Assembly (NCBI RefSeq): GCF_000264785.1
Contig: NZ_AFJI01000025.1
Location: forward strand, 1-53,839
From: Edwardsiella ictaluri ATCC 33202
GTDB lineage: Bacteria; Pseudomonadota; Gammaproteobacteria; Enterobacterales; Enterobacteriaceae
Direction of reading: 5' to 3'
Length of the DNA stretch: 53,839 bases
Position numbers and translations under genes: made by a program. The notes beneath the pieces are model-generated. The model was given only the letters and a program-made list of their open reading frames with translations. It searched no databases and was not told the origin of the DNA. Shown one piece after another: positions 45,542-53,839 of this stretch; position 1 is the stretch's first letter, and every line of letters begins with the position of its first letter.

Positions 45542-46276
45542 TTATTGCGGTTTCAGCATTGCGATCATGAAATCTTTGGCACTTTCTACCTTGCCCTGCT
45601 GGATGGCCGCAGCCGGATCCACGTGTTTCGGGCAGACTTCAGAGCAATAACCGACGAAGGTACAGCTCCAAACACCGTTTTGGGTGTTCAGTACCGGCAT
45701 ACGCTCTTTCTTACCGTGGTCGCGGTTGTCCAGGTTGTAGCGGTGAGCCAGGGTGATCGCGGCCGGGCCGATGAACTCCGGATTCAGACCAAACTGCGGG
45801 CAGGCGGCATAGCACAGGCCACAGTTGATGCAGCCGGAGAACTGATGGTATTTCTCCATCTCCGCCGGGGTCTGCTTATTGGTACCCTCTTCCGGTTTGC
45901 GATCGTTGCCGATGACGTACGGTTTGATCGCTTCCAGGCTCTCGATAAAGTGGGTCATATCGACCACCAGATCGCGCTCAACCGGGAAGTTGGCCAGCGC
46001 CTCAACGCGCATCCCGTTCGGGTAGTCGCGCAGGAAGGTCTTACAGGCCAGTTTCGGTACGTTATCGACCATCATCCCGCAGGAGCCGCAGATAGCCATG
46101 CGGCAGGACCAGCGGAAGGAGAGGTCCGGCGCCAGATTGTCCTTCACATACAGCAGGGCATCCAGCAGGGAGGTTGCGTCATCATACGGAACCTCGTAAG
46201 TCACAAAGCGCGGCTCGGCATCCTGTTCCGGGTTGTAGCGCATGACTTCCATTTTCAGGTTTTTCATCTCAGCCAT
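45542..46276 (-). CDS. frdB: Fumarate reductase iron-sulfur subunit
   Basis: The start is ATG 46276 ([18 protein letters not shown]), giving 244 aa as in E. coli; a longer frame (46333) lies within frdA. Cluster ligands are all present: [21 protein letters not shown] for 2Fe-2[13 protein letters not shown] and [16 protein letters not shown] for the 4Fe-4S and 3Fe-4S clusters. It overlaps frdA through ATGGCTGA. Confidence 0.97.
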   Translation of the reverse strand: MAEMKNLKMEVMRYNPEQDAEPRFVTYEVPYDDATSLLDALLYVKDNLAPDLSFRWSCRMAICGSCGMMVDNVPKLACKTFLRDYPNGMRVEALANFPVERDLVVDMTHFIESLEAIKPYVIGNDRKPEEGTNKQTPAEMEKYHQFSGCINCGLCYAACPQFGLNPEFIGPAAITLAHRYNLDNRDHGKKERMPVLNTQNGVWSCTFVGYCSEVCPKHVDPAAAIQQGKVESAKDFMIAMLKPQ

Positions 46277-48068
46277 TCGCTTTTTCCTCTTTCTTCTTGG
46301 CTTCCTGAGCTTCTGCTTCGGCACCGTATACACGTTTGGCCGGCGGCAGCTTGGTGATCTTCACATCGCTGTACTCAATGCGCGGTGCGCCGCTTTCATT
46401 GAAGTAGGTCAGCGTATGCTTCAGGAAGTTTACGTCATCACGCTCGGTGCAGCCTTCATCCAGGCGCTGGTGAGCACCGCGGGATTCACGACGGTTAATG
46501 GCGGAATGTGCCATACACTCGGCAACGTTCAGACCGTGCTCCAGCTCGATGGCATACAGCAGCTCGGTGTTGAATACGCTGGAGGTATCGGTGATCTTGA
46601 CGTGCTTGAAGCGCTCTTTCAGCTCAGCCAGTTTGTCGACCGTCTTCTGCATCAGATCGGTGGTACGGTAGATACCGCAGCCCTCTTCCATGGAGGTGCC
46701 CATTTCATCGCGCAGGGTCGCCCAGTTTTCGTTGCCTTCCTGGTTAACCAGCGCTTTGAGGTTGCCCTCGATGTCTTTCACCTGCGCGTCCAGCGCCGTG
46801 CCGTTCGTCGGGGTGACATTCTGCAGATGCTGCAGGGCGCTTTCGCCAGCGACGCGGCCAAAGACCACCAGTTCAGCCAGGGAGTTGGAGCCCAGGCGGT
46901 TGGCGCCGTGCAGGCCGACAGAGGAGCATTCGCCGACGGCAAACAGACCCTTAATGCGGGTTTCACAGTTCTGATCGGTTTCGATACCGCCCATGGTGTA
47001 GTGTGCGGTCGGTCGTACCGGGATCGGCTCATTGACCGGATCGACACCGACGTAGGCCTTGGCCAGTTCACAGATGAACGGCAGGCGCTCGTGCAGCTTC
47101 TTGGCGCCGAGATGACGCAGGTCCAGATACACGACGTCGCCGCGCGGTGTGGAAATAGTGCGGCCTGCGCGCCATTCGTGCCAGAAAGCCTGGGACACTT
47201 TGTCACGCGGCCCCAGCTCCATGTATTTGTTCTTCGGCTCGCCCAGCGGCGTTTCCGGCCCGAGGCCATAATCCTGCAGGTAACGGTAGCCGTCCTTGTT
47301 GACCAGAATCCCGCCTTCGCCGCGGCAGCCTTCAGTCATCAGGATGCCTGAGCCCGGCAGACCGGTCGGGTGATATTGAACGAACTCCATGTCACGCAGC
47401 GGAATACCGTGTTTGAAGGCCATGCCCATCCCGTCGCCGGTGACGATGCCGCCGTTGGTATTGTAACGGTATACACGGCCTGCGCCGCCGGTTGCCAGGA
47501 TAACGGCGTTGGCGCGGATCTGCACCATGGTGCCTTCCATCATATTGATGGCGACGACGCCGCGGGCCTGACCGTCATCCACCAGGATATCCAGCACGAA
47601 GTGCTCATCGAAACGCTGGATCTGCGGATACTTCAGTGAGGTCTGGAATAGGGTGTGCAACATGTGGAAGCCGGTCTTGTCTGCGGCAAACCAGGTACGC
47701 TCAATCTTCATGCCACCGAAACGACGTACGTTGACCGAACCGTCAGGTTTACGGCTCCACGGGCAACCCCACAGCTCCAGTTGGGTCATTTCGCGCGGAC
47801 AGTTATGTACGAAGTGATCGACGACGTCTTGCTCACACAGCCAGTCACCACCGGCAACGGTATCGTGGAAGTGGAAATCGAAAGAGTCATGAGCCTGAGT
47901 GACGGCCGCGGAACCGCCTTCCGCCGCCACGGTGTGGCTGCGCATCGGGTACACTTTTGAGATTAAGGCAATCTTCAGTTGAGGGTTGGCCTCGGCGGCG
48001 GCAATCGCTGCTCGTAAGCCAGCACCCCCAGCCCCGACGATGGCAAGGTCTGCGTTAAAGGTTTGCAC
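46269..48068 (-). CDS. frdA: Fumarate reductase flavoprotein subunit
   Basis: The start is GTG 48068 ([21 protein letters not shown]), with GGAGGA six bases upstream; E. coli FrdA has the same N-terminus. A frame open to 48089 adds seven residues of non-homologous sequence. The 599-aa subunit shows the FAD dinucleotide motif [18 protein letters not shown] around the covalent FAD histidine, and [21 protein letters not shown] and [10 protein letters not shown] of the active site. It reduces fumarate to succinate in anaerobic respiration. The C-terminal tail is rich in K, E and A ([16 protein letters not shown]). Confidence 0.97.
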   Translation of the reverse strand: MQTFNADLAIVGAGGAGLRAAIAAAEANPQLKIALISKVYPMRSHTVAAEGGSAAVTQAHDSFDFHFHDTVAGGDWLCEQDVVDHFVHNCPREMTQLELWGCPWSRKPDGSVNVRRFGGMKIERTWFAADKTGFHMLHTLFQTSLKYPQIQRFDEHFVLDILVDDGQARGVVAINMMEGTMVQIRANAVILATGGAGRVYRYNTNGGIVTGDGMGMAFKHGIPLRDMEFVQYHPTGLPGSGILMTEGCRGEGGILVNKDGYRYLQDYGLGPETPLGEPKNKYMELGPRDKVSQAFWHEWRAGRTISTPRGDVVYLDLRHLGAKKLHERLPFICELAKAYVGVDPVNEPIPVRPTAHYTMGGIETDQNCETRIKGLFAVGECSSVGLHGANRLGSNSLAELVVFGRVAGESALQHLQNVTPTNGTALDAQVKDIEGNLKALVNQEGNENWATLRDEMGTSMEEGCGIYRTTDLMQKTVDKLAELKERFKHVKITDTSSVFNTELLYAIELEHGLNVAECMAHSAINRRESRGAHQRLDEGCTERDDVNFLKHTLTYFNESGAPRIEYSDVKITKLPPAKRVYGAEAEAQEAKKKEEKANG

Positions 48069-48113
48069 TGCATTCCTCCGGGTGTTCAATGGTAAAGTAA
48101 CGTTTAAAAACGA

Positions 48114-48191
48114 ATAACCATTCCAGAATGCGTATTAAAGAAAGGTAGCATAAATGTAACTGCTGTCTTTATTACGCATGGGAATGGTTAT
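48114..48191. repeat. Long inverted repeat in the frdA leader
   Basis: Left arm 48114-48141 and right arm 48166-48191 are complementary: ATAACCATTCC matches perfectly, and after a 2-3 base bulge a 14-bp segment (ATGCGTATTAAAGA) matches with one mismatch. The loop is about 24 bases. It lies 46 bp upstream of the frdA GTG, so it could form a stem in the frdA 5' leader, or be a miniature palindromic element. The rest of the epmA-frdA intergenic region (48192-48540) holds the promoters; a TATAAT on the minus strand lies near 48220, and I saw no clear FNR box. Confidence 0.65.
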
Positions 48192-48540
48192 GCTTTATAA
48201 GTTTGAATCCCAAAAATTATACTCATGTTGAAGTGGTAGAAAATTGACGTGGTTGGGTGTTTTATCCTTTTTAGAGCGGGAAAAAATAGTAAAATGTGAT
48301 CTTAAGGATGTTTCTGCCGTTATATTCTATTTTTAATATGTTTTGTTTGCTTTTTAGAATAGTGTAAATAGTTTTCAGATTCATCTATTAGGTAGCTCGT
48401 CAGTATCCAGTGCCGTTTAAGGTACGCTTTGCGCGGTGATACGGGATAGCGGGAGCCCGGTGAGGCCCGGTGAGGAAAACTGTCATCTGCGGAGAGAAGC
48501 GGGTAGACTGCCCACCCTGTTTTATTTCGGAGTTATCATC

Positions 48541-49518
48541 ATGAGCGATATGGCAAGCTGGCAGCCCAGTGCACCTGTGGCTAATTTGTTGAAACGTGCC
48601 AGCATCCTGTCCACCATCCGGCGGTTTTTCTCAGACCGCGGCGTGCTGGAGGTCGACACCCCGTCGATGAGCCAGGCCACGGTAACGGATGTTCACCTGG
48701 TTCCCTTTCAGACCCACTTTGTCGGTCCCGGGGTAGCACAGGGGATGATGCTATATCTGATGACCAGCCCGGAGTATCATATGAAGCGGCTGCTGGCCGC
48801 CGGCAGCGGCCCCATCTATCAGCTGTGTCGCAGTTTCCGCAATGAAGAGTCTGGGCGCTATCACAATCCGGAATTTACCATGCTGGAATGGTATCGCCCG
48901 CATTATGATATGTATCGTCTGATGAATGAAGTGGACGATTTGTTGCAACAGGTGCTTGAATGCGAAAGTGCCGAAACGCTCTCTTATCAGCAGGCTTTTA
49001 TTCGTCATCTGGACGTTGATCCGCTCTCTGCCGATAAAACTCAGCTGCGTGAAGTGGCGGCAAAACTGGATTTAAGTAATGTTGCTGATAATGAGGAGGA
49101 TCGCGATACGCTGCTGCAGCTGTTATTTGCCTTTGGCGTTGAGCCCCATATCGGTAAAGAACGTCCGGTATTTGTCTACCATTTTCCGGCCAGTCAGGCA
49201 TCGCTGGCGCAGATCAGTACTGAGGACCACCGCGTCGCGGAGCGCTTTGAGGTGTACTACCGCGGCGTAGAGCTGGCCAACGGTTTCCATGAGCTGACTG
49301 ATGCAGCGGAGCAGCGCCAGCGCTTTGAACAGGATAATCGCAAGCGGGCGGCGGCGGGACTGCCGCAGCAGCCGATCGACGAGCATCTGCTGGCGGCGCT
49401 GGAGCACGGAATGCCGGACAGCTCCGGGGTCGCACTGGGCGTCGATCGTCTGATCATGTTGGCGCTGTCAGCCGAGCGTCTCAGCGAGGTGATCGCCTTC
49501 TCCGTCGATCGCGCCTGA
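48541..49518 (+). CDS. epmA: EF-P lysine ligase EpmA (GenX/PoxA)
   Basis: The start is ATG 48541 after CGGAG; the frame is open to 48436 but non-homologous there. The 325-aa protein equals E. coli EpmA in length. It is a class II lysyl-tRNA synthetase core without the anticodon-binding domain: motif 2 [22 protein letters not shown] (about 99-120) and motif 3 [13 protein letters not shown] near the C-terminus. It joins (R)-beta-lysine to K34 of EF-P, so epmB, efp and epmA are all in the window. Confidence 0.96.
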   Translation: MSDMASWQPSAPVANLLKRASILSTIRRFFSDRGVLEVDTPSMSQATVTDVHLVPFQTHFVGPGVAQGMMLYLMTSPEYHMKRLLAAGSGPIYQLCRSFRNEESGRYHNPEFTMLEWYRPHYDMYRLMNEVDDLLQQVLECESAETLSYQQAFIRHLDVDPLSADKTQLREVAAKLDLSNVADNEEDRDTLLQLLFAFGVEPHIGKERPVFVYHFPASQASLAQISTEDHRVAERFEVYYRGVELANGFHELTDAAEQRQRFEQDNRKRAAAGLPQQPIDEHLLAALEHGMPDSSGVALGVDRLIMLALSAERLSEVIAFSVDRA

Positions 49519-49520
49519 CC

Positions 49521-50603
49521 TTAACGATTACCTCCCAGACCCGCGCCCGGCGCGGGTTTTTTATGCCCGGCATACTCCGTCAGCAGAGCGTACAGCAGCC
49601 CTCCCCACAGCAGGTGGTTAAGCTGATTTTCACCGGAGTCAGCGCGATTGAGATATAGCGGAGTACCGGCGCGGCGCAGGCTGGTGGCCAGCAACAGCAG
49701 GGTCGGGCACATCATGATGAAGCAGGCGCACCCAAGGGTAGAGGTAAAGCTGCGATTGGCCAGATTGTTGAAGATCACCACGGCCATCAGCAGCGGAGCG
49801 ATAAGCCAGATAGACGTGCGGTAATAGCGCATGGCGCGACGTACCTGACGTTCGCCCCAGCCGAGCGAGGTGGACAATGAATAGCCCGCTGTTATGGGAG
49901 GGCGGCGCTGATCATCAAGGCCCACAGCGCCGGTAACGCGACCAGAGTCGACCATAGCAGGGTATGCAGGGTCAGCGAGATGTGATCTTGGTTGACCTTG
50001 TCAACGCGTACCAGAAACGCGCTGTGGTAGCGGCGTGACTAGACGCAGGGTGGTGCGATAGGTCAGCATCATTATGACAGCCTGGCTGAGCCGGTGCAGG
50101 GTATCCAGCGACAGCAGGCGCTCCAGCGCCCGCAGGGTGGTCAGCCGGTAGCCTAAGCCCGACAGGATCGATATCTGCCGCCCAGAACAGGTAACGGTGG
50201 ATCGCCTCGCGGGCTTCTGTCAGGGTTTCGATGGCGCCCTTGAGTTTGGCCAGTTCCAGAATTGGGCTATCACAGCCATACAGCAGGGAGTTGAGATTTC
50301 GCCCACTGGGGGCTGTAGGCGCTACTGTGAGCTGCTGGCGCAGTTCGTGGATCAGGCGTGGAAAATCACTGATGGTTTTGCGGTATTGCTGGGTACGTTG
50401 GGCGGAGGTGTTGGCCTCTTCTATCCACCCCGGGGTGCTTTGCAAGGCATCGACGGTTTTGTCCTGTGCGGCGCGCTTTTGGCCGCCTCGGCCTGCTTGA
50501 GAGCCAACGTCAGCTGGCGTTTATTCAGCGGCGGCTGTGCCAGCCCCGGCAGCAGTCGCCGCCGCAGGTCGCTCAGCAGAATACGTTGGAGGATGTGGCG
50601 CAT
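49521..50603 (-). pseudogene. mscM: mscM (yjeP) mechanosensitive channel relic
   Basis: The E. coli locus here holds mscM, about 1107 codons; only 1.08 kb remains, in several frames. A fragment from about 50603 has LNKRQLTLALKQAEAAK (N-terminus). The frame 50445-49972 has QYRKTISDFPRLIHELRQQL (about residue 60-80 of MscM), then jumps to LNSLLYGCDSPILELAKLKG and HRYLFWAADI (about residue 440-490): some 350 residues are missing. The frame 49955-49521 has RAMRYYRTSIWLIAPLLMAVVIFNNL and GTPLYLNRADSGENQLNHLLW, then stops; the C-terminal channel domain is absent. Alignments are from memory of E. coli MscM. It follows psd on the same strand. Confidence 0.8.
49540..49562 (+). terminator. epmA terminator
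   Basis: CCCGCG (49540-49545) and CGCGGG (49551-49556) with a 5-base loop, followed by six T. Confidence 0.9.
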
Positions 50604-50659
50604 GGTCGGCCCTCGCCATTGCTGAGGACGGGCGCGGCGATATACGCCGCACCGGGGGA

Positions 50660-51559
50660 TTATGTGGGTTCTGCGTTGGCTGCGGATTCCTGCGCTGCGG
50701 CAGGCGCGTGGCCCAGCTCCCGGCCCATCCGGGTGATGCAGCCGGCGCTCAGGGCGCAGTCAAACTGGATGCGGCCGGGGGCGAACAGGTTGATCACCGT
50801 GGAGCCCAGCTTAAAGCGACCCATCTCCTGGCCTTTTTTCAGCGCGACGGCGCGCTCGCCTTCGGCTGGGTAGGTCCAGCGGCGGATAATTCCGGCACGC
50901 TCGCTGTTTACGCAGCCGTCCCAAACGGTTTCGATGCTGCCGACGATGGTGGCGCCGACCAGGATCTGCGCCAGAGGGCCGAAGGCAGTATCAAAGATAC
51001 AGATCAGTCGCTCGTTGCGGGCAAACAGATTGGGCACATTGGCGGCGGTTAGCGGGTTGACGGAGAACAGATCGCCCGGGACATAAATCATTTCGCGCAG
51101 CTGGCCATCGCAGGGCATATGCACCCGGTGATAATCGCGCGGCGACAGGTAGGTGGTGACGAACTGACCACCGCGGAAGGTTTCCGCCAGCGGATACTGT
51201 CCAGCCAGCAGCGCCTCCAGCGTATAGTCGTGGCCCTTGGCCTGCAGGATGCGATCCTCGTCAATGGGGCCGAGCTGGCTGATGGCTCCGTCGGCGGGCA
51301 GCACCACGCCATCGTCAAACTCGGCGAGGGGGCGTACCCCATCGCGCAGTGGGCGGACGAAGAAGTCGTTAAAGGTCTTGTAGTGCGCCGGATCGGGGTA
51401 AAGCGCTTCCTGCATATTGATGCCGTAATAGCGGGCAAAGCCCTTGATGGCGCTCTGGGTCAGCCAGCCGGCCGGTTTATCAGCGGCCCAGCCAGCCAGG
51501 CGCGTCAGCCCCTGTTTCGGCAGTAGATATTGCAGTCTGATTTTAATGCTATCGAGCAC
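50660..51559 (-). CDS. psd: Phosphatidylserine decarboxylase proenzyme
   Basis: The start is GTG 51559 ([24 protein letters not shown]), with AGAGG upstream and agreement with the family start; the frame opens at 51577. The 299-aa proenzyme carries the LGST cleavage site ([17 protein letters not shown]), whose serine becomes the pyruvoyl group, plus [14 protein letters not shown] with the catalytic histidine. It makes phosphatidylethanolamine at the inner membrane. The C-terminus is shorter than in E. coli (322 aa), in the non-conserved tail. Confidence 0.96.
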   Translation of the reverse strand: MLDSIKIRLQYLLPKQGLTRLAGWAADKPAGWLTQSAIKGFARYYGINMQEALYPDPAHYKTFNDFFVRPLRDGVRPLAEFDDGVVLPADGAISQLGPIDEDRILQAKGHDYTLEALLAGQYPLAETFRGGQFVTTYLSPRDYHRVHMPCDGQLREMIYVPGDLFSVNPLTAANVPNLFARNERLICIFDTAFGPLAQILVGATIVGSIETVWDGCVNSERAGIIRRWTYPAEGERAVALKKGQEMGRFKLGSTVINLFAPGRIQFDCALSAGCITRMGRELGHAPAAAQESAANAEPT

Positions 51560-51653
51560 GTTAGCCTCTTTATCCAACAGAATAATCTACCGGCTACACG
51601 CAGTATAGCCGGATAATACATTGATAATGCCCAACGCGGGCCGGGCAGCGGCG

Positions 51654-52697
51654 TTAGCTATCGCCGTTGCCGAAGTTCTTGCGCAGTTTAACCTGCGCCA
51701 TCCCCTCAAGAATACGATGATAGTTGTCAAAACGCGTTTCTGCGATATCGCCGCGCTCTACCGCCTCTCGCAGGGCGCAGCCCGGATCGTTGCCGTGTTT
51801 ACAGTCGCGGAACTTGCAGCCGCCCAGGTAGTCACGAAACTCAATGAATCCTTGGGTTATCTGCTCTGCGTCCAGATGCCACAGGCCAAATTCACGGACG
51901 CCGGGCGAGTCGATCACGTCACCGCCGTGCGGAAAGTGATACAGCCGGGCCGCGGTGGTGGTGTGCTGGCCCAGACCGGAGTTATCGGAGACGGCGCCGA
52001 CCTCGATCTGACTCTCCAGCGTCGGCAGCAACGCGTTGAGCAGGCTGGATTTACCCACGCCGGACTGACCGGCGAAGATGCTGATGCGCTGGGTTAGCCG
52101 ATCCTGCAGCTGCACTATGCCTTCGCCGTTGTGGCTGGAGACCAGCACTACCCGGTAGCCAATGTGACGATAGATCTCCATCGCCTGTTCGACAAACTCG
52201 CGCCCCTCTTCATCCAGCAGATCGACCTTGTTCAGCACGATCAGCGGCTCGACGCAGAGGGTTTCACAGGCGACCAGATAGCGATCGATGATGTTCAGCG
52301 ACAGCTCCGGCAGGATAGCCGAGACGATGACGATCTGGTCGATATTGGCGGCGATGGGTTTCACTCCATCGTAGTAGTCCGGACGCGTCAGGACGGAGCT
52401 GCGCGGATGAACGGCCTCGATGATCCCTTTGCTGCCAGCCTGCAGCGCGGCGCGCCAGACCACCCGATCGCCGGTCACCAGCGATGGCAGGGTACGGCGG
52501 ATGTTGCAGCGCTGCTGAGTGCCATCGGCGGCCTCAACGTCGGCATGTTTGCCGAAACGGCTGACGACAATCCCGTCCTGGGCGTCACCGAACAGGCTGT
52601 CGTCCATCTCTGCGCTATTGTCCGTCTGCTGCAGACGACGCTGGTGATTGGTATGCACCCGTCGCTGCTGGCCGTGCGATAGTTTTTTCTTACTCAA
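51654..52697 (-). CDS. rsgA: Ribosome small-subunit GTPase RsgA
   Basis: The TTG at 52697 gives 347 aa and aligns with the E. coli N-terminus ([21 protein letters not shown]); a GTG at 52724 is an alternative without a good ribosome site. RsgA is a circularly permuted GTPase: an OB domain, then NKVD (G4), GQSGVGKSS (G1), [11 protein letters not shown] (G3), and a zinc finger with [14 protein letters not shown]. It helps late maturation of the 30S subunit and is divergent from orn. Confidence 0.95.
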   Translation of the reverse strand: MSKKKLSHGQQRRVHTNHQRRLQQTDNSAEMDDSLFGDAQDGIVVSRFGKHADVEAADGTQQRCNIRRTLPSLVTGDRVVWRAALQAGSKGIIEAVHPRSSVLTRPDYYDGVKPIAANIDQIVIVSAILPELSLNIIDRYLVACETLCVEPLIVLNKVDLLDEEGREFVEQAMEIYRHIGYRVVLVSSHNGEGIVQLQDRLTQRISIFAGQSGVGKSSLLNALLPTLESQIEVGAVSDNSGLGQHTTTAARLYHFPHGGDVIDSPGVREFGLWHLDAEQITQGFIEFRDYLGGCKFRDCKHGNDPGCALREAVERGDIAETRFDNYHRILEGMAQVKLRKNFGNGDS

Positions 52698-52846
52698 CTG
52701 CGTCTCACTCTGTTTTTGATGCACTGCGGCGATCGCCCGCAGCGCGTAAAGTGTCTATGATACACGCTGGGCTGTGTCCCGCAATTGAGCGTCATCGCGA
52801 TCGCGCGGACACGCTGTGCCATTGAATACTATTTGCCGGGGGAGCT

Positions 52847-53392
52847 ATGAGTGCAAGTGAAACGCGTTTGATTTGGATCGATCTGGAAATGACCGGGTTG
52901 GATCCGCAGCGCGACCGGATCATCGAGATCGCCACGCTGGTGACGGATGCCGATCTGAACGTGCTGGCGGAGGGGCCGGTGATTGCGCTGCATCAGGATG
53001 ACGCCCAGCTGGCGCTGATGGACGAGTGGAATGTACGTACCCATACCGCCAGCGGGCTGGTGGCGCGGGTGAAGGCCAGTCAGTACGATGATGCGGCCGC
53101 CGAACAGGCGACCCTCGACTTTTTGCGTCAGTGGGTACCCGCCGGCGTTTCTCCGATCTGTGGCAACAGCGTCGGCCAGGATCGTCGCTTCCTGTTCCGC
53201 TATATGCCGGAGCTGGAGCGCTATTTCCACTACCGCTATCTGGATGTCAGTACCCTGAAAGAGCTGGCGCGTCGTTGGAAGCCGGAGATCCTGGAGGGAT
53301 TCAAGAAGAGGAATACCCATCAGGCGCTGGACGATATTCGTGAATCGGTGGCTGAGCTGACGTATTACCGTACGCATTTTATCCAGCCATAG
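52847..53392 (+). CDS. orn: Oligoribonuclease
   Basis: A 181-aa DEDDh 3'-5' exoribonuclease that degrades dinucleotides and completes RNA and c-di-GMP turnover. Active-site stretches are IDLEMTGLD (D and E), [11 protein letters not shown] (D) and [10 protein letters not shown] (H and D). Length equals that of E. coli Orn. GGGGGAG lies just before the ATG. Confidence 0.97.
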   Translation: MSASETRLIWIDLEMTGLDPQRDRIIEIATLVTDADLNVLAEGPVIALHQDDAQLALMDEWNVRTHTASGLVARVKASQYDDAAAEQATLDFLRQWVPAGVSPICGNSVGQDRRFLFRYMPELERYFHYRYLDVSTLKELARRWKPEILEGFKKRNTHQALDDIRESVAELTYYRTHFIQP

Positions 53393-53402
53393 TGCCGCGA
53401 TG

Positions 53403-53440
53403 CGCCCGGGCGTCGATAATCTGCGCATCCGGGCGTTTTT
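53403..53440 (+). terminator. orn terminator
   Basis: CGCCCGG (53403-53409) and CCGGGCG (53429-53435) followed by five T. Confidence 0.85.
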
Positions 53441-53483
53441 ATCGTCAGTCAGGCGATTTATACGATTTTTTCGCGAAAGGGAC

Positions 53484-53511
53484 TTGCGGGGGGCGAAAAT
53501 CTCCGTATAAT
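53484..53511 (+). promoter_or_regulatory. Promoter of the tRNA-Gly cluster
   Basis: TTGCGG (53484-53489), a 16-bp spacer and a perfect TATAAT (53506-53511). The GC-rich discriminator GCGCTCCCC that follows is typical of stringently controlled stable-RNA promoters. Confidence 0.85.
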
Positions 53512-53573
53512 GCGCTCCCCGTACCGAGACGGAATTGTGAGGTTTTTCAAACGCACACCGTCCGCTATGCGAC

Positions 53574-53649
<76 letters not shown>

Positions 53650-53696
53650 AATTTAGAAGGCCGCCGTGCGGCTGGATGAAAAAAAGCAGTACCATT

Positions 53697-53772
<76 letters not shown>

Positions 53773-53830
53773 AACTTTCTAAACACCTTATTACTGTTAT
53801 GGTGTTCGATGCCAGAAGCATCGACTCCTC

Positions 53831-53839
53831 GCGGGAATA
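53831..53839 (+). tRNA. glyY: tRNA-Gly, third copy, cut by window end
   Basis: The last nine bases (GCGGGAATA) are the start of a third identical tRNA-Gly; the rest lies outside the window. The three-gene arrangement matches glyVXY. Confidence 0.8.

Noticed and set aside
45503..47351. Long frames opposite frdA and frdB
   Set aside because: Shadows of conserved genes with all catalytic motifs on the other strand.

Overview
The window joins two kinds of DNA. Positions 1 to about 27,070 are the integrase-proximal part of an integrative and conjugative element (ICE) of the SPI-7 / ICEHin1056 / pKLC102 type. Positions 27,070 to 53,839 are enterobacterial chromosome. The chromosomal order tRNA-Phe, yjdC, dsbD, cutA, dcuA, aspA, fxsA, groES, groEL, yjeI, epmB, efp, sugE, frdDCBA, epmA, (mscM), psd, rsgA, orn, tRNA-Gly x3 matches the E. 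coli pheU to glyVXY segment, so the host is a member of Enterobacterales. GC-rich core genes, an inserted lldP-lutABC cluster and a decayed mscM make me favour Edwardsiella (Hafniaceae), but this is a guess from memory, not a database result.

ICE layout, left to right. An AlbA_2 / GHKL-ATPase cargo gene on the minus strand (185-2182) is followed by five co-oriented mating-pair-formation genes (2361-7099: TIGR03757-, TIGR03756/TraU-, TIGR03755-like, a small membrane protein, a TraG-N-like protein). Next is an AT-rich cargo stretch (7145-8901) with a small acidic protein, a lipoprotein and a YkgJ-type cysteine-cluster protein. Positions 8922-11595 hold a tyrosine recombinase and a hypothetical gene, bracketed by two related copies of a structured non-coding element; a dense field of hairpins and a 40-bp near-palindrome lie in front of the recombinase. 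Then come accessory backbone genes (a small protein, a frameshifted remnant, an ArdC-like antirestriction protein, a DUF1281 protein, a short N-6 methylase-like protein). A two-gene minus-strand operon (15613-22153) encodes a 1653-aa NERD / kinase / kinase / SF1-helicase protein and an unrecognised partner, with the look of a defence system. Last are a UvrD-like helicase, a TraI_2 (MobH-like) protein and the element's integrase, next to the 3' end of tRNA-Phe, the likely attachment site. The other ICE end lies left of the window.

Chromosome. yfdX sits between the tRNA and yjdC. dsbD/cutA, dcuA/aspA (with a CRP box), the heat-shock groESL operon (sigma-32 promoter), epmB/efp/epmA (EF-P and its beta-lysylation enzymes), frdABCD, psd and rsgA/orn follow in conserved order. 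An L-lactate module (permease plus LutABC) is inserted between yjeI and epmB. sugE/gdx has a guanidine-II (mini-ykkC) riboswitch. mscM is a short multi-frame relic between epmA and psd.

Best candidates for something new: (1) the duplicated non-coding element, whose three 61-bp modules keep two hairpins through compensatory base changes, each array preceded by a promoter-like sequence; (2) the NERD / double-kinase / helicase operon with its unidentified partner.
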